A stretch of DNA of 64,000 bases, from assembly GCA_009784555.1 (NCBI GenBank), contig WRBO01000006.1:1-64000 (forward strand), read 5' to 3'. This DNA is from Bacillota bacterium. GTDB taxonomy: Bacteria > Bacillota > Clostridia > Christensenellales > UBA1242. Numbering within the stretch: position 1 is the stretch's first letter; each line of letters starts with the position of its first letter. The notes under the pieces are model-generated. The model was not told where the DNA came from. It ran no database searches and saw only the letters and a list, made by a program, of their open reading frames with translations. This document shows, one piece after another, positions 27,642 through 36,771 of this stretch. Both the position numbers and the translations under genes were made by a program.

Positions 27642-30566
27642 CTATTCCTTTGAATTTTTTCGCTTTAACTTGATTCCAAACAGCGCATATAATATCGCAC
27701 CAACCATAATGGCAACAATGAGGGCCTGGATTACTTGACCGACAACTGGGCTCATCTCTGGTGGGGTGCGCTGTGCCAATACGTCGTTGTTTCGGACACT
27801 GGCCCCTTGGATTACTGTCGTGATTTCTTCTGTGTCATAATTCGCACGGATGAATACCAATCGGAATGTGCCGTTGCCGTCAACCCTAAATGAATATTCG
27901 CCGAACGCATCAACGGTAACGGATGCAATCATCACATCATCCTGCCACAGTTGTACGGTCGTACGAATACGTGTACGGCCGGAAATCATCAGGGGGTTAT
28001 CCATGTTAAAATGCACTTCGGCGTCACTGTTGTTAACAACTGTAACTTCGGATATCTCGGTGTTGTATCCCGCAAAGATACTTTCGACGCGGTACGTACG
28101 GTTATAAACTTGGTAAAAGGTAAAATTCCCATCCGCATCAGCGACAGTGGTTTGCACAATAACATCAGCAAAGATAAGGTTAACCGTTGCCCCTGCGCGT
28201 GTCGTACCGCTGATTGTAACTGGGCTCATTGTGGTGTGGTTAATTGTAATACTCTCACGGTCGACCGTGAACGGAATGTTGACTTGGCGGTGGCCTGCAC
28301 GCTCAAAAATAAGGAAATAATCACCGTCCAACAACAAATTATCAATCGAACCAAATGTAAAGGCTGCGGTAAACCCCAAGGCCGCCTGGAAGAGAGTACG
28401 CCCGTTCATATCGCGGATTATGGCTGTGCTGTTTTGCGGCGCGGTTACGGACAATACAACGGCGGAGGACAGGTTAATTGTGTCCAGCATCGTCAATTCA
28501 ACCCCCATCTCGACACTCCACACAGGGGAGAGTACAGACAGGAACCCATCCTTTTTCACGCGCAAACGATAATCTCCGGGTTGCAAATTCTCATACACAA
28601 AATACCCTTGGGTATCGACAAAGATGCTGGTAACGAATGCCATGTCTGTTGGGTCTAAAATCTCGATAAAAATATCACCGACCGATGACGGCCCCGTCAC
28701 GGTAATCTGACCTGCAATGCGGTTGACCTGGTGACGCGCAAACAGGGTAATCATCCGTGCCGTCCCCGATGTTATCCCCGCTGGCTCACCTACAAAGCGG
28801 TCGGTATACCAACCAACGAAAACAATTGGGTCGTTTGGCGGCGGGAATCCGCCCATATCAAATCCCTCGCCAACTAAAACCCTGTCGACCAATTCGCCCA
28901 TGCGGGTGCGATATTCAACAAAGAAAAGGTGCTTTTCATTATTATCGTACGGACGGTTTTCAATAACAAAGGACGCCGAAAATGTTTCACCCAAAAACTC
29001 AACTTCTAACAAGTAGTCCCCAGGCAGCAAACTCAAACTCTGGCCCGCAAACAATGCCGAGCCATTCAACAATCCAACTTGACCTAATGTTACGATATTA
29101 ATACGCTCTGGGAATGCAATCGGGTTGCGGTTGATAACTGGGGTGCCAATCGCATTGTCACCGATAATGTCGGCATCGGCATGTGTCCCCGATTCCACAA
29201 AAACATTGTACCCGCCCGCATTTAACACATGGTCGATAAAGAGGGAAGTGTTAAACACATCACTGCCTATCGTTTGCGCCAACAAGATACCCATTAACCC
29301 TTCACCTGCTCCGAAGATACTTGCTCGCCCTATGCCTGGCTCACCAATGACCCAGTTATTGGTGAATGTAGGCGGGGTAGTTCCCCACGAAGAACGTCCA
29401 GAAAACTGTCGAAATGATGTTCCCCCTGGTGAATCTGGGTGACGTGTTGTAAATGTGAAATTATTTTCAAAGGTAGTAGAGCCAGCATGCTCCATAAAAC
29501 TGGCTGTATTTTGATTGGCTCCGCCACGTACTGTGCCGCCACTAAAGCTATTACGGACTACTACGCCTGTGGTGAAATTAGAACCAACCAAGCCCCCCAC
29601 GTCATTGTGGCCCCAAACATCGGAAACTGACCCGACATTTTCAATCAAACCGCCGTGTTCAATCAAACCAACGGCTCCGCCAATCATACTGCCATTTGGG
29701 GCAAAACCAACCGTCGCACGAACAAAAGAATTACGCAACGTGGCATTACCAACCATAAACCCAACAATTCCGCCCATCATGGAGCCGCCCGAGATACCAA
29801 TATGAGTTCCATTCGCGCTTGTCACCGTTACATTGTCAACCAAACTGCCTGCCGACATTTGGGTTGCCACACCACCTATTCCCGTATTATGAATGCCGCC
29901 GCCTTGACCTTGGGCCGTTAAATGAACATGAGGCACAATCGCACCCGCGTTGCCTCCAATCAATGTTCGTCCCGCTTGGTCTGCACCAACCTCTAAATTC
30001 AAATTACGTACGGTTCCATGCAAGTTACGGAATAACCCATTATAAAGGGCCTGTTGTCCTGGGCCACCTGTGGCTCCGCGGTCACCCGCCAACCCAAAAA
30101 TAGAATAACCTTGCCCGTCCAATGTTCCGTGGAAATCAACTGGTCTCCATCCACGGTGACGTGATGTCGCGGGCAATCCACCGCGTCGGTGAAAATAATC
30201 GGGAATAAACCCTGGCACTTGCGGTTCTGTATCCCATGGATTGCCGCTGGTCAATAAACCTGTAAATTCATTGACCTGGGCCATAGTCAATCCAATGCTA
30301 TTGGCTTGGGCTTCGTTCGTTGGCCTGTTTTGTCCTGGATAGGGCATACGTATGTCATTAACCAATCGGAAATTGCCGTTTGATGGATATCCGCCTGGCC
30401 GACCGATTCGGGTCAATCCTACAAAGCACGAAATATCCGTCCAAACGGTATCATCCGTTTGTTCAATTGACTGTCCTTGAACAGGCGCAATTGATGACAC
30501 AGAGAACACAACGACACCCGTAACAAACAAGGCGATTAAAAGAAACGAAACAAAGAGTTTTTTCAT
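27642..30566 (-). CDS. Large anchored surface protein with GLUG-like and carboxypeptidase-regulatory-like modules (cassette 2)
   Basis: 974 residues. N-terminal signal peptide with cleavage likely near VQGQS. Residues ~150-420 contain beta-helix repeats with GLUG-like signatures (GGIVGFMVG, GGLVGSNFT, GGAVGLIEHGG). Beta-sandwich repeats resembling carboxypeptidase-regulatory or Cna-B domains follow from ~640 (GDYRLRVKKDGFLS, TISGTTRAGATVNL, GEYSFRVDG). The C-terminus has one transmembrane helix (IQALIVAIMVGAILYALFGI) and a basic KLKRKN tail, so it is membrane-anchored facing out. The start overlaps the upstream stop (TAATG). Last gene of the operon. Confidence 0.75.
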   Translation of the reverse strand: MKKLFVSFLLIALFVTGVVVFSVSSIAPVQGQSIEQTDDTVWTDISCFVGLTRIGRPGGYPSNGNFRLVNDIRMPYPGQNRPTNEAQANSIGLTMAQVNEFTGLLTSGNPWDTEPQVPGFIPDYFHRRGGLPATSRHRGWRPVDFHGTLDGQGYSIFGLAGDRGATGGPGQQALYNGLFRNLHGTVRNLNLEVGADQAGRTLIGGNAGAIVPHVHLTAQGQGGGIHNTGIGGVATQMSAGSLVDNVTVTSANGTHIGISGGSMMGGIVGFMVGNATLRNSFVRATVGFAPNGSMIGGAVGLIEHGGLIENVGSVSDVWGHNDVGGLVGSNFTTGVVVRNSFSGGTVRGGANQNTASFMEHAGSTTFENNFTFTTRHPDSPGGTSFRQFSGRSSWGTTPPTFTNNWVIGEPGIGRASIFGAGEGLMGILLAQTIGSDVFNTSLFIDHVLNAGGYNVFVESGTHADADIIGDNAIGTPVINRNPIAFPERINIVTLGQVGLLNGSALFAGQSLSLLPGDYLLEVEFLGETFSASFVIENRPYDNNEKHLFFVEYRTRMGELVDRVLVGEGFDMGGFPPPNDPIVFVGWYTDRFVGEPAGITSGTARMITLFARHQVNRIAGQITVTGPSSVGDIFIEILDPTDMAFVTSIFVDTQGYFVYENLQPGDYRLRVKKDGFLSVLSPVWSVEMGVELTMLDTINLSSAVVLSVTAPQNSTAIIRDMNGRTLFQAALGFTAAFTFGSIDNLLLDGDYFLIFERAGHRQVNIPFTVDRESITINHTTMSPVTISGTTRAGATVNLIFADVIVQTTVADADGNFTFYQVYNRTYRVESIFAGYNTEISEVTVVNNSDAEVHFNMDNPLMISGRTRIRTTVQLWQDDVMIASVTVDAFGEYSFRVDGNGTFRLVFIRANYDTEEITTVIQGASVRNNDVLAQRTPPEMSPVVGQVIQALIVAIMVGAILYALFGIKLKRKNSKE

Positions 30567-33343
30567 TATGCAACCCTCCTCAATAACCGTGCGAATGTCG
30601 CTTCGGCCGTTGCACTATCCGCCATGTCGCGCATCTGGTCTTCAACACTTACAAAGTGTATTGAACCCTCGTTCGGCATGAATCTTTGGAAATCGGCTAC
30701 CGCCAAGGTTATCCCGGCGGGCGACAATGTTCCTGTATTGGTGACCAGTGAAAAATCTGTTGCCAGCAAATCCATGGTTTCCGAATCGAACGCACCCAAA
30801 GTTGTCAGGTGCTGTGCGGGGGACAGAGGAATAGTTATACGCACATTAGAAGGCAGAGCAATGGGCAACTTGAAAAACTCAACACCCTCATGTGATGGGC
30901 CGCGAAAGTTAAACAAACCCATGCCTATTGTCTGGTCGTCAATTTCAAAAACGTAATGGTCTGCGATTGATTTTTCCATCCATGTGTAAAATTTCAAGAA
31001 CCCGCGAATAGTCAACGTCAGGTTCTGGGGTCTTCGCATCGGGTCGCCTGGGTGATACTCTTTCAAGTTAAATGCAATCCCCATCAACGTGTTCTCAAAA
31101 ACCAAATTCTCTACTATAACATCTTGTGCTTGGGTTGTTTCTGGACGAACTTGTGTATCTTTGCCGAACGTTCCATGGGAATCACGCGCATCACCCTCGC
31201 CCAAGAATATTCCGCCATATCCCGCATTACGCAGAAGCGAGTTGCGAATATGCACATCATGTGTGGCGTAATATCTATCCGTGCGATACCACGATGTAAA
31301 CTCTGTATATGCGAATGGTACTGCTATCAATGCGGATGCACCCTCGACACGGCTGTATTGTAATGTTGTGTTGCTGTGCAACTCAACCAATGTTCCGCCA
31401 TTCAACAACATGTTTAGGTCGTTGCTGTTATGCCCCAAAAACCTTACGTTGGTAATAACAACAGGAATTGTTGGCGGCCTGCTGGTCCCGCTTGGGTCCC
31501 AACCGTTGATGATATCGGACTGAACGAATGTAAAGAACGTTTCCAACAAAGCAACGTCAAATCGGGTGATATCCATGCGGAAATCGTTACCGTATATTCC
31601 GCGGAAGATACGTTGAACAGACGTAAATTCCATATCGTTTTGTAAAACAATATTACGGCGTGCCATGTTTGCAACGTCAAATTCGGACACGGTACGAACG
31701 TTTGCACCATACACAACATTAAATGTAAACGATGCGGTGGCATACGGCTCCGATGGATTTGTAATGACGGGCATCTGATATGCCCCGCGTACGGTAATCG
31801 TAACCGCATGACTTTCGTAATCCCCATCATAATCGCGCCCGTCGTTAAAATACGCTGGGTTGAATGTGACAACACCTGTTTCTGTCACGGGTGCCAACAA
31901 TGGGTTGCTTGACTCGAACAATACCGCGGAACTGGCCCCTGGTGCCAACACAACTTCGGGGTTCATCAAATGCGTATATGCCTCGCCTTGGAAATTCATC
32001 GCCCCTGTCACATAGATATTTTCAAATCCGCGGGCATGACCCGTACGGGAAATAGGCAGGGTAATGCTGCTCGCCCCACTCGCTACAACCGTAACGTTGA
32101 TTATAAACACGTGTGATATTGGCTCTTCGCGATGTGCAATCGTCAATGTAATTGTTGCGGACACGGTGTCGTGGCCCGAAATCTGGACACTGTTAAATTG
32201 CGCCAATCGATTTATAAATACGGCGGCTGGTGCGCTGCTTACCCAATTGACATCATACGCACTGGCAAAATCCACTGGCCATCCTGCGGTACTGAACGCA
32301 ACCATACTATTGGTGCCCAAACCCATTGTCATACTGGTTGCATTCGCCGTGAACACCGCTGGGTTCCCGTCAATCTGTAACGTAGTATCCGGCAGGGCAA
32401 CATTCGCCAACGCACCCATAGTAGACGTAACGTCAACCAACGCAACATCACCGCCCAGGGTTATCTCCAACGTAACCATCCCCGCAGATGTAAATACAAT
32501 ATCATCACCCACAATAGACGCAATAGGACTGCCTATGTCATTAATGATGTTAAATGTCGGTTCACCGTCACGATTCACCAACAGGGGAATGGTGTCCGCC
32601 AACGTAACCAAGGGACGGTCAACATTAAACGAACGGCCCATGAACAACAAACTCAACTGTTCATTGGGACGTTGAACAACCTCTATACCAATTTCACTCC
32701 TGTGTTCGATATTGTCGGCCGTTTGCATTCCGCGCATGATTATACTGGTCACACCGATGTTGACGGCCTCGACGACCGCTTCAAATGTATAAAAACTGTC
32801 CGTATCGGCGGATGTACGTTGCCAATGTTGAACAACCTCCATCACATTAACGTCGCCTGTCTCGATTGCTGGAACTGTACCCGCCAATCCGTCACGTGTT
32901 TCAACGCGCGCATGAACGGTCAAACGGTCTCCTGGGTACATAACATCTTGGTCGCCCTCGGTCCAAATGTCAAAGACCTCTAAATACAACGAATGTACCG
33001 TAACGTTGGTAATCGCACGCAAATGCCCATCAACGGTCGTTGCAATGACTTGGGTGGTGCCGTTCGATACCGCCGTAACTCGCCCGATATTATCAACCGT
33101 TGCAATCCCTGGGTCTAACGACTCCCACGTCGCCATTTGGTTTGTGGCATTCGCTGGATGAATTTCGTGCAACAACTGTTGCGTTACGTTCAATCGGTCA
33201 AAATGTAATGTCGTACGGTTCATGGATATGGACAACACCGAAATATGCGGCGGCCGCACAGGCAACAGGTCAATCAAATTAAACGCCAGCAAATGCAAAA
33301 TCACCGGCAATAATAAAACAAGAACAATTAACTTTTTCTTCAT
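30566..33343 (-). CDS. Large exported surface protein with BIG2-like domain and beta-helix (cassette 2)
   Basis: 925 residues. The N-terminal hydrophobic segment after MKKK is a signal anchor or signal peptide. Residues ~45-120 match a BIG2 (bacterial Ig-like group 2) domain: ATVDNIGRVTAVSNGTTQVIAT. Further Ig-like strands follow, then a C-terminal beta-helix-like half (HIRNSLLRNAGYGGIFLG, VIVENLVFENT, LKFYTW) resembling the protein at 22987. No C-terminal anchor is seen. The permease ends 15 bp upstream and translation is coupled to the 974-residue protein downstream. Confidence 0.75.
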   Translation of the reverse strand: MKKKLIVLVLLLPVILHLLAFNLIDLLPVRPPHISVLSISMNRTTLHFDRLNVTQQLLHEIHPANATNQMATWESLDPGIATVDNIGRVTAVSNGTTQVIATTVDGHLRAITNVTVHSLYLEVFDIWTEGDQDVMYPGDRLTVHARVETRDGLAGTVPAIETGDVNVMEVVQHWQRTSADTDSFYTFEAVVEAVNIGVTSIIMRGMQTADNIEHRSEIGIEVVQRPNEQLSLLFMGRSFNVDRPLVTLADTIPLLVNRDGEPTFNIINDIGSPIASIVGDDIVFTSAGMVTLEITLGGDVALVDVTSTMGALANVALPDTTLQIDGNPAVFTANATSMTMGLGTNSMVAFSTAGWPVDFASAYDVNWVSSAPAAVFINRLAQFNSVQISGHDTVSATITLTIAHREEPISHVFIINVTVVASGASSITLPISRTGHARGFENIYVTGAMNFQGEAYTHLMNPEVVLAPGASSAVLFESSNPLLAPVTETGVVTFNPAYFNDGRDYDGDYESHAVTITVRGAYQMPVITNPSEPYATASFTFNVVYGANVRTVSEFDVANMARRNIVLQNDMEFTSVQRIFRGIYGNDFRMDITRFDVALLETFFTFVQSDIINGWDPSGTSRPPTIPVVITNVRFLGHNSNDLNMLLNGGTLVELHSNTTLQYSRVEGASALIAVPFAYTEFTSWYRTDRYYATHDVHIRNSLLRNAGYGGIFLGEGDARDSHGTFGKDTQVRPETTQAQDVIVENLVFENTLMGIAFNLKEYHPGDPMRRPQNLTLTIRGFLKFYTWMEKSIADHYVFEIDDQTIGMGLFNFRGPSHEGVEFFKLPIALPSNVRITIPLSPAQHLTTLGAFDSETMDLLATDFSLVTNTGTLSPAGITLAVADFQRFMPNEGSIHFVSVEDQMRDMADSATAEATFARLLRRVA

Positions 33344-33358
33344 TCGTCCAAACCCCTC

Positions 33359-34957
33359 CTACCTGTCCAATATGCGGTCGAATTTTTGCCCCAACCGTGA
33401 AAATAGTGCAAGGAACCCAACTCCCGCAAAACAAACCGAGATTACCAACGTAACCATCAACGCGGTGACCTCGCCAACTGCAAACGACAATATGGCGGCA
33501 ATAAAGCCCAAAAACAACGCACCCAACAAACCAATGAAAACCGTCACAGACATATTTCCATCATTCGATATGGAACCATCTTCGTGTAATTCTGGGTTTC
33601 TGACATCGGCATTAATTGCCAAACATATCTGTGCAAATCCAAATGCGATGGCAATTAACCCCAGCAACAACGCATGTCCGGCTCCCAGCAAATTAAATAC
33701 AATCAACACACCAACGGCCGCCAAGACACTGGGGACCAACGCAATGAACGCAAACATTACCTTTGACAATATATACTTGCGCGGGGAAACGGGATACAAT
33801 CGCAGAAGGAAAAACGCATTCCCCTCACGCGATATTGAAGTTGCGGCGAAACTCGTACTCACCACGCCAAAGATACATATAACAAACACACCAATCGCAA
33901 CGGCGGCCAAATCACCAATCAAATCAAAAGATATCTGGGCTGAACTGCTCATCGTCAAATAAACCATCATCGGGGTAATGATAATAAATGTAAAGTACTG
34001 GAACAAATACCCGATGTTACGGAAAATCATTTTGAACTCGCGCACGACTAGGGACCAAAAAAACGGCCGAACCTTATCCTTTGCGTTGTTCTGGATATAT
34101 TCACGGTCTTTACCAATCCCAATCTCCATCATCTTTTGGTAAAAATAATGTTGAACCAACATCAAAATCCCAAACGAAACACCAATAACAATCACCAGCC
34201 ACAGGATGTTCAACAAAACATTATGCCAAACCAAAATGTCGGCCATCCACACGGATGTCGACATAACCCCGCTCAACGCGACAATGGCATTTATCAACTG
34301 ATGGTTAACGTTAAACGAAATCCCTGTCGTAACGTCAATAACACCATCAATCAATCGCATATATCCCCAAAAGCCCAAAGACATAATTACAACAAACAAC
34401 GTTAAAACCAACCAAAACTTGTTGGACAAAAACATCTTGATATAAACACAAAGGAACGATAAAATCGCTCCCAAAGAAAATGCCAACAGGGTACTGAATA
34501 TCGCAACTAACGGCACCAACACAAAGAACATCGTTGAATATCCCAACATGAATCCATAAATGTTAAGGAGAGGCAACAACAACGCCAACCCAAACACTAA
34601 CTGGCGGATAAAGATATAAAACAACTTACTTAAAAATAATGTCCGCGGATGTATGGGGTACTTCATCAAATGTGCATTGATTGTCGGGCTAAAGAATATT
34701 TTGACGCACAAAACAACACTCCAAACAATCTGCAACAAAAATACCAAAAACAGGGTAAAGACCAATAACTCCCACTCATTCCCGGTTTGCTCGAAATTCA
34801 CAACCAAACTGTGAAAGAACAAAATAATCAACGACAACATCATACCGTTAATCGCCAATCCGAACAGGGCACTAAAATAACTGCGCTTGCCGTCTTTGTT
34901 GCGGCTGCTGTTCAAATTGTTATGGAGATTAACATATGTTAAAAAATCAGACGCCAT
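33359..34957 (-). CDS. ABC-2-type permease (cassette 2)
   Basis: 532 residues with about a dozen hydrophobic segments. STSFAATSISREGNAFFLLRLYPVSPRKYILSK parallels the equivalent segment in the cassette 1 permease, so the two are paralogues. Its start codon directly follows the ATPase stop region (34957/34958), indicating coupled translation. It would form the membrane part of an exporter whose cargo is unknown; the surface proteins encoded next are the obvious candidates for cargo or partners. Confidence 0.85.
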   Translation of the reverse strand: MASDFLTYVNLHNNLNSSRNKDGKRSYFSALFGLAINGMMLSLIILFFHSLVVNFEQTGNEWELLVFTLFLVFLLQIVWSVVLCVKIFFSPTINAHLMKYPIHPRTLFLSKLFYIFIRQLVFGLALLLPLLNIYGFMLGYSTMFFVLVPLVAIFSTLLAFSLGAILSFLCVYIKMFLSNKFWLVLTLFVVIMSLGFWGYMRLIDGVIDVTTGISFNVNHQLINAIVALSGVMSTSVWMADILVWHNVLLNILWLVIVIGVSFGILMLVQHYFYQKMMEIGIGKDREYIQNNAKDKVRPFFWSLVVREFKMIFRNIGYLFQYFTFIIITPMMVYLTMSSSAQISFDLIGDLAAVAIGVFVICIFGVVSTSFAATSISREGNAFFLLRLYPVSPRKYILSKVMFAFIALVPSVLAAVGVLIVFNLLGAGHALLLGLIAIAFGFAQICLAINADVRNPELHEDGSISNDGNMSVTVFIGLLGALFLGFIAAILSFAVGEVTALMVTLVISVCFAGVGFLALFSRLGQKFDRILDR

Positions 34958-35713
34958 TTATATCTCCTCGCCGTTTTTTGCCTTGGCTACCAACGAACGG
35001 AACTCGTCCTCCAATGTGTGCTTTGCTTTTTTGTTAAATTCAATAACGTCAATCTCTTTTATCATCCGTCCGTTGTGAATAATAATCGCACGGTGACAAA
35101 TACGCTGAACGATGTCCAGGTTATGACTGGAAAAGAAAACGCTGTTGCCCTCGGTGGACGCATTTTGCAATAACGACAAAACTTCCTGCTGACTGTCAAC
35201 ATCCAAACCGACCAACGGCTCGTCCAACACCCACAACTTTGGATTGTGAATGAAACTGGCCATCAACGCCACCTTCTGCTTCATCCCGTGACTGTAACCT
35301 TTTATCTGGCGGTCAAATGCGGCCTCAAGGTTAAACAGGTTCAAATACTTCTCAATCAACCGTGTGCGGTCTTCCATATTTACACCATACGCATCGGCGG
35401 AAAAGTTAACATACTCGCGCCCCGTCAACTTTTCAAACGTAACGTGGTTATCTGGAACAAATCCAAAGTTACGCTTTGCATTTAACGGGTCTTGGCGTAC
35501 ATCATGCCCGCAAATCTCAATTGAACCTTCGTCAAATGTGTGCAATCCGCAAATAGACTTCAACATAGTTGTCTTGCCCGCACCATTCATCCCCAAAAAG
35601 CCAACGACCTCGCCGTCATTAATCGAAAATGATATCTCGTGGTTGTGCCAAACCTTACCTTTGTTGTATGTTTTACACGCACGATTGACCTTTAATACTT
35701 CTTTTGTTTCCAT
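34958..35713 (-). CDS. ABC transporter ATPase (cassette 2)
   Basis: 251 residues from the ATG at 35713; the ORF-track start at 35737 lies inside the promoter. Walker A is GMNGAGKTT, the signature is YSHGMKQKVAL and Walker B is LWVLDEPLVGLD, followed by SSHNLDIVQR. FGFVPDNHVTFEKLTGREYVNF mirrors the cassette 1 ATPase. It lacks the long Ala/Glu-rich tail of that protein. First gene of a four-gene operon; the promoter is back-to-back with the methionine-operon promoter. Confidence 0.9.
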   Translation of the reverse strand: METKEVLKVNRACKTYNKGKVWHNHEISFSINDGEVVGFLGMNGAGKTTMLKSICGLHTFDEGSIEICGHDVRQDPLNAKRNFGFVPDNHVTFEKLTGREYVNFSADAYGVNMEDRTRLIEKYLNLFNLEAAFDRQIKGYSHGMKQKVALMASFIHNPKLWVLDEPLVGLDVDSQQEVLSLLQNASTEGNSVFFSSHNLDIVQRICHRAIIIHNGRMIKEIDVIEFNKKAKHTLEDEFRSLVAKAKNGEEI

Positions 35714-35721
35714 ATCTATAA

Positions 35722-35750
35722 AGAATAGCATATGCAAAAACTTATTGCAA
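35722..35750 (-). promoter_or_regulatory. Promoter of cassette 2 operon (TTGCAA-17-TATTCT), leaderless
   Basis: On the minus strand -35 TTGCAA (35745-35750), a 17-base spacer and -10 TATTCT (35722-35727). The ATPase ATG begins eight bases after the -10. The divergent methionine promoter's -35 starts 16 bp away. Confidence 0.6.
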
Positions 35751-35765
35751 TTTCATTCAAAGCTA

Positions 35766-35795
35766 TTGACACATCTTTGGGCAATATTGTATATA
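35766..35795 (+). promoter_or_regulatory. Promoter of the metQNI leader (TTGACA-18-TATATA)
   Basis: -35 TTGACA (35766-35771) is a perfect consensus, followed by an 18-base spacer and -10 TATATA (35790-35795). The expected +1 is near 35802, about six bases before the leader-peptide ATG. Confidence 0.8.
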
Positions 35796-35807
35796 TAGGC
35801 TAGGGAT

Positions 35808-35876
35808 ATGAAACAAATCGCATTCATCGCAAAAGGCGCAACCGTTATGATGATGCATTCGGGTTACCGAATGTAG
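35808..35876 (+). CDS. Methionine-rich leader peptide of metQNI
   Basis: A 22-codon ORF, too short for the ORF track. It begins MKQIAFIAKG and ends VMMMHSGYRM-stop. Three consecutive ATG codons (35847-35855) lie just before the first RNA-switch element, and another Met codon precedes the stop. It starts within about six bases of the predicted +1, with AGGG too close to be a normal ribosome site. The arrangement matches leader peptides of ribosome-mediated attenuators, here for methionine, and the downstream genes are a methionine transporter. Confidence 0.75.
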   Translation: MKQIAFIAKGATVMMMHSGYRM

Positions 35877-35960
35877 ATTTTTGTATGCGAATCTGAAATA
35901 ACAAACAAATCTGCCTCGGTAACCCGTTAAACGGAAAAACCACAGGGGCAGATTTTTTTT
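35856..35960 (+). promoter_or_regulatory. Methionine attenuator: pause hairpin, antiterminator and terminator
   Basis: Three alternative pairings are visible. 1:2 is CATTCGG-GTTA-CCGAATG (35856-35873), within the end of the leader ORF. The antiterminator 2:3 pairs CGGGTTACCGA (35860-35870) with TCGGTAACCCG (35916-35926), a perfect 11 bp, and extends with AGATTT (35875-35880) against AAATCT (35907-35912). The terminator 3:4 is AAATCTGCC (35907-35915) with GGCAGATTT (35947-35955) and a U-run to 35960. The antiterminator takes up the terminator's 5' arm, so the two exclude each other. A ribosome stalled at the Met triplet leaves region 2 free; one at the stop codon covers it. Confidence 0.8.
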
Positions 35961-36006
35961 GCGTTGTTTCATAATCCAAATCAAAAATTAAACGGAGAAA
36001 ATAAAA

Positions 36007-36771
36007 ATGAAAAAAACACTAGGCATAATTTTAATCTTGGCGGTTCTAATCTTACCCGTCACATTCCTGACGGGGTGCAACCGCTCCGACCTCTACATCC
36101 TGCGCGTCGGCGCAACCACCTCACCACATGCAATAGTATTGGAACAGGTCCAGGATGAATTAAGGGAAGCGGGCTTCGACCTGCGCATAACCGTCCTGTC
36201 CGACTTCACAACGGGAAACCCCGCACTCGCACGGGGCGACCTCATTGCCAACTATTTCCAACACCGCCCATTCCTCGAAAACTTTAATGCAAATACGAAC
36301 AACAACCTGCAACCCCTCGCTGGAATCCACTTTGAACCCCTCGGCATCTTCCCGGGCCAACGTGCATCAATCGCCGCCCTGCAACCTGGCGACCGCATAA
36401 TCATCCCAAACGATGTAACGAACTATGCACGCGCCCACACTCTTTTGGCCGCCAACGGTATCGATGTTTCCCAATTCCAAATCTATCCTGTACTCGCATC
36501 CAACCTAACAACACTCCGCACGGATGCCGCACTCGCCGTCATCAACGGAAACTGGGCCTTGGGCGCGGGAATTATTGATTTGCGCCTGACCTACGAAACC
36601 CCTGAACTGGGCGAACGCTACACAAACATCATTGCAATCCGCGACGGCTACCAAAACCACGCGGGGCTGAACGCACTTGTCACGGCACTGCAAAGCGACC
36701 GAATCCGAGACTTCATCCTAAACCGTTGGAACGGTGCAATTGTTCCGAACTTCATCGGCGGTGGCTTCTAA
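36007..36771 (+). CDS. metQ: Methionine ABC transporter substrate-binding lipoprotein
   Basis: 254 residues. Signal peptide with lipobox FLTGC, so it is a lipoprotein on the outer face of the membrane. The mature part matches the NlpA/MetQ family (LRVGATTSPHAIVLEQVQDELREAG, the double-lobed fold, RIIIPNDVTNYARA, then an AVINGNWA segment). It binds methionine or a close relative and delivers it to MetI. It is preceded by a GGAG site and by the Met-rich leader and attenuator. Its stop overlaps the metN start (TAATG). Confidence 0.88.
   Translation: MKKTLGIILILAVLILPVTFLTGCNRSDLYILRVGATTSPHAIVLEQVQDELREAGFDLRITVLSDFTTGNPALARGDLIANYFQHRPFLENFNANTNNNLQPLAGIHFEPLGIFPGQRASIAALQPGDRIIIPNDVTNYARAHTLLAANGIDVSQFQIYPVLASNLTTLRTDAALAVINGNWALGAGIIDLRLTYETPELGERYTNIIAIRDGYQNHAGLNALVTALQSDRIRDFILNRWNGAIVPNFIGGGF

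Noticed and set aside
35808-35960. S-box (SAM) riboswitch or T-box upstream of metQNI
   Set aside because: No T-box (GGGTGGTACCGCG-like) sequence and no S-box core were seen; the leader is only ~200 nt and is fully accounted for by the leader ORF and two alternative stems.
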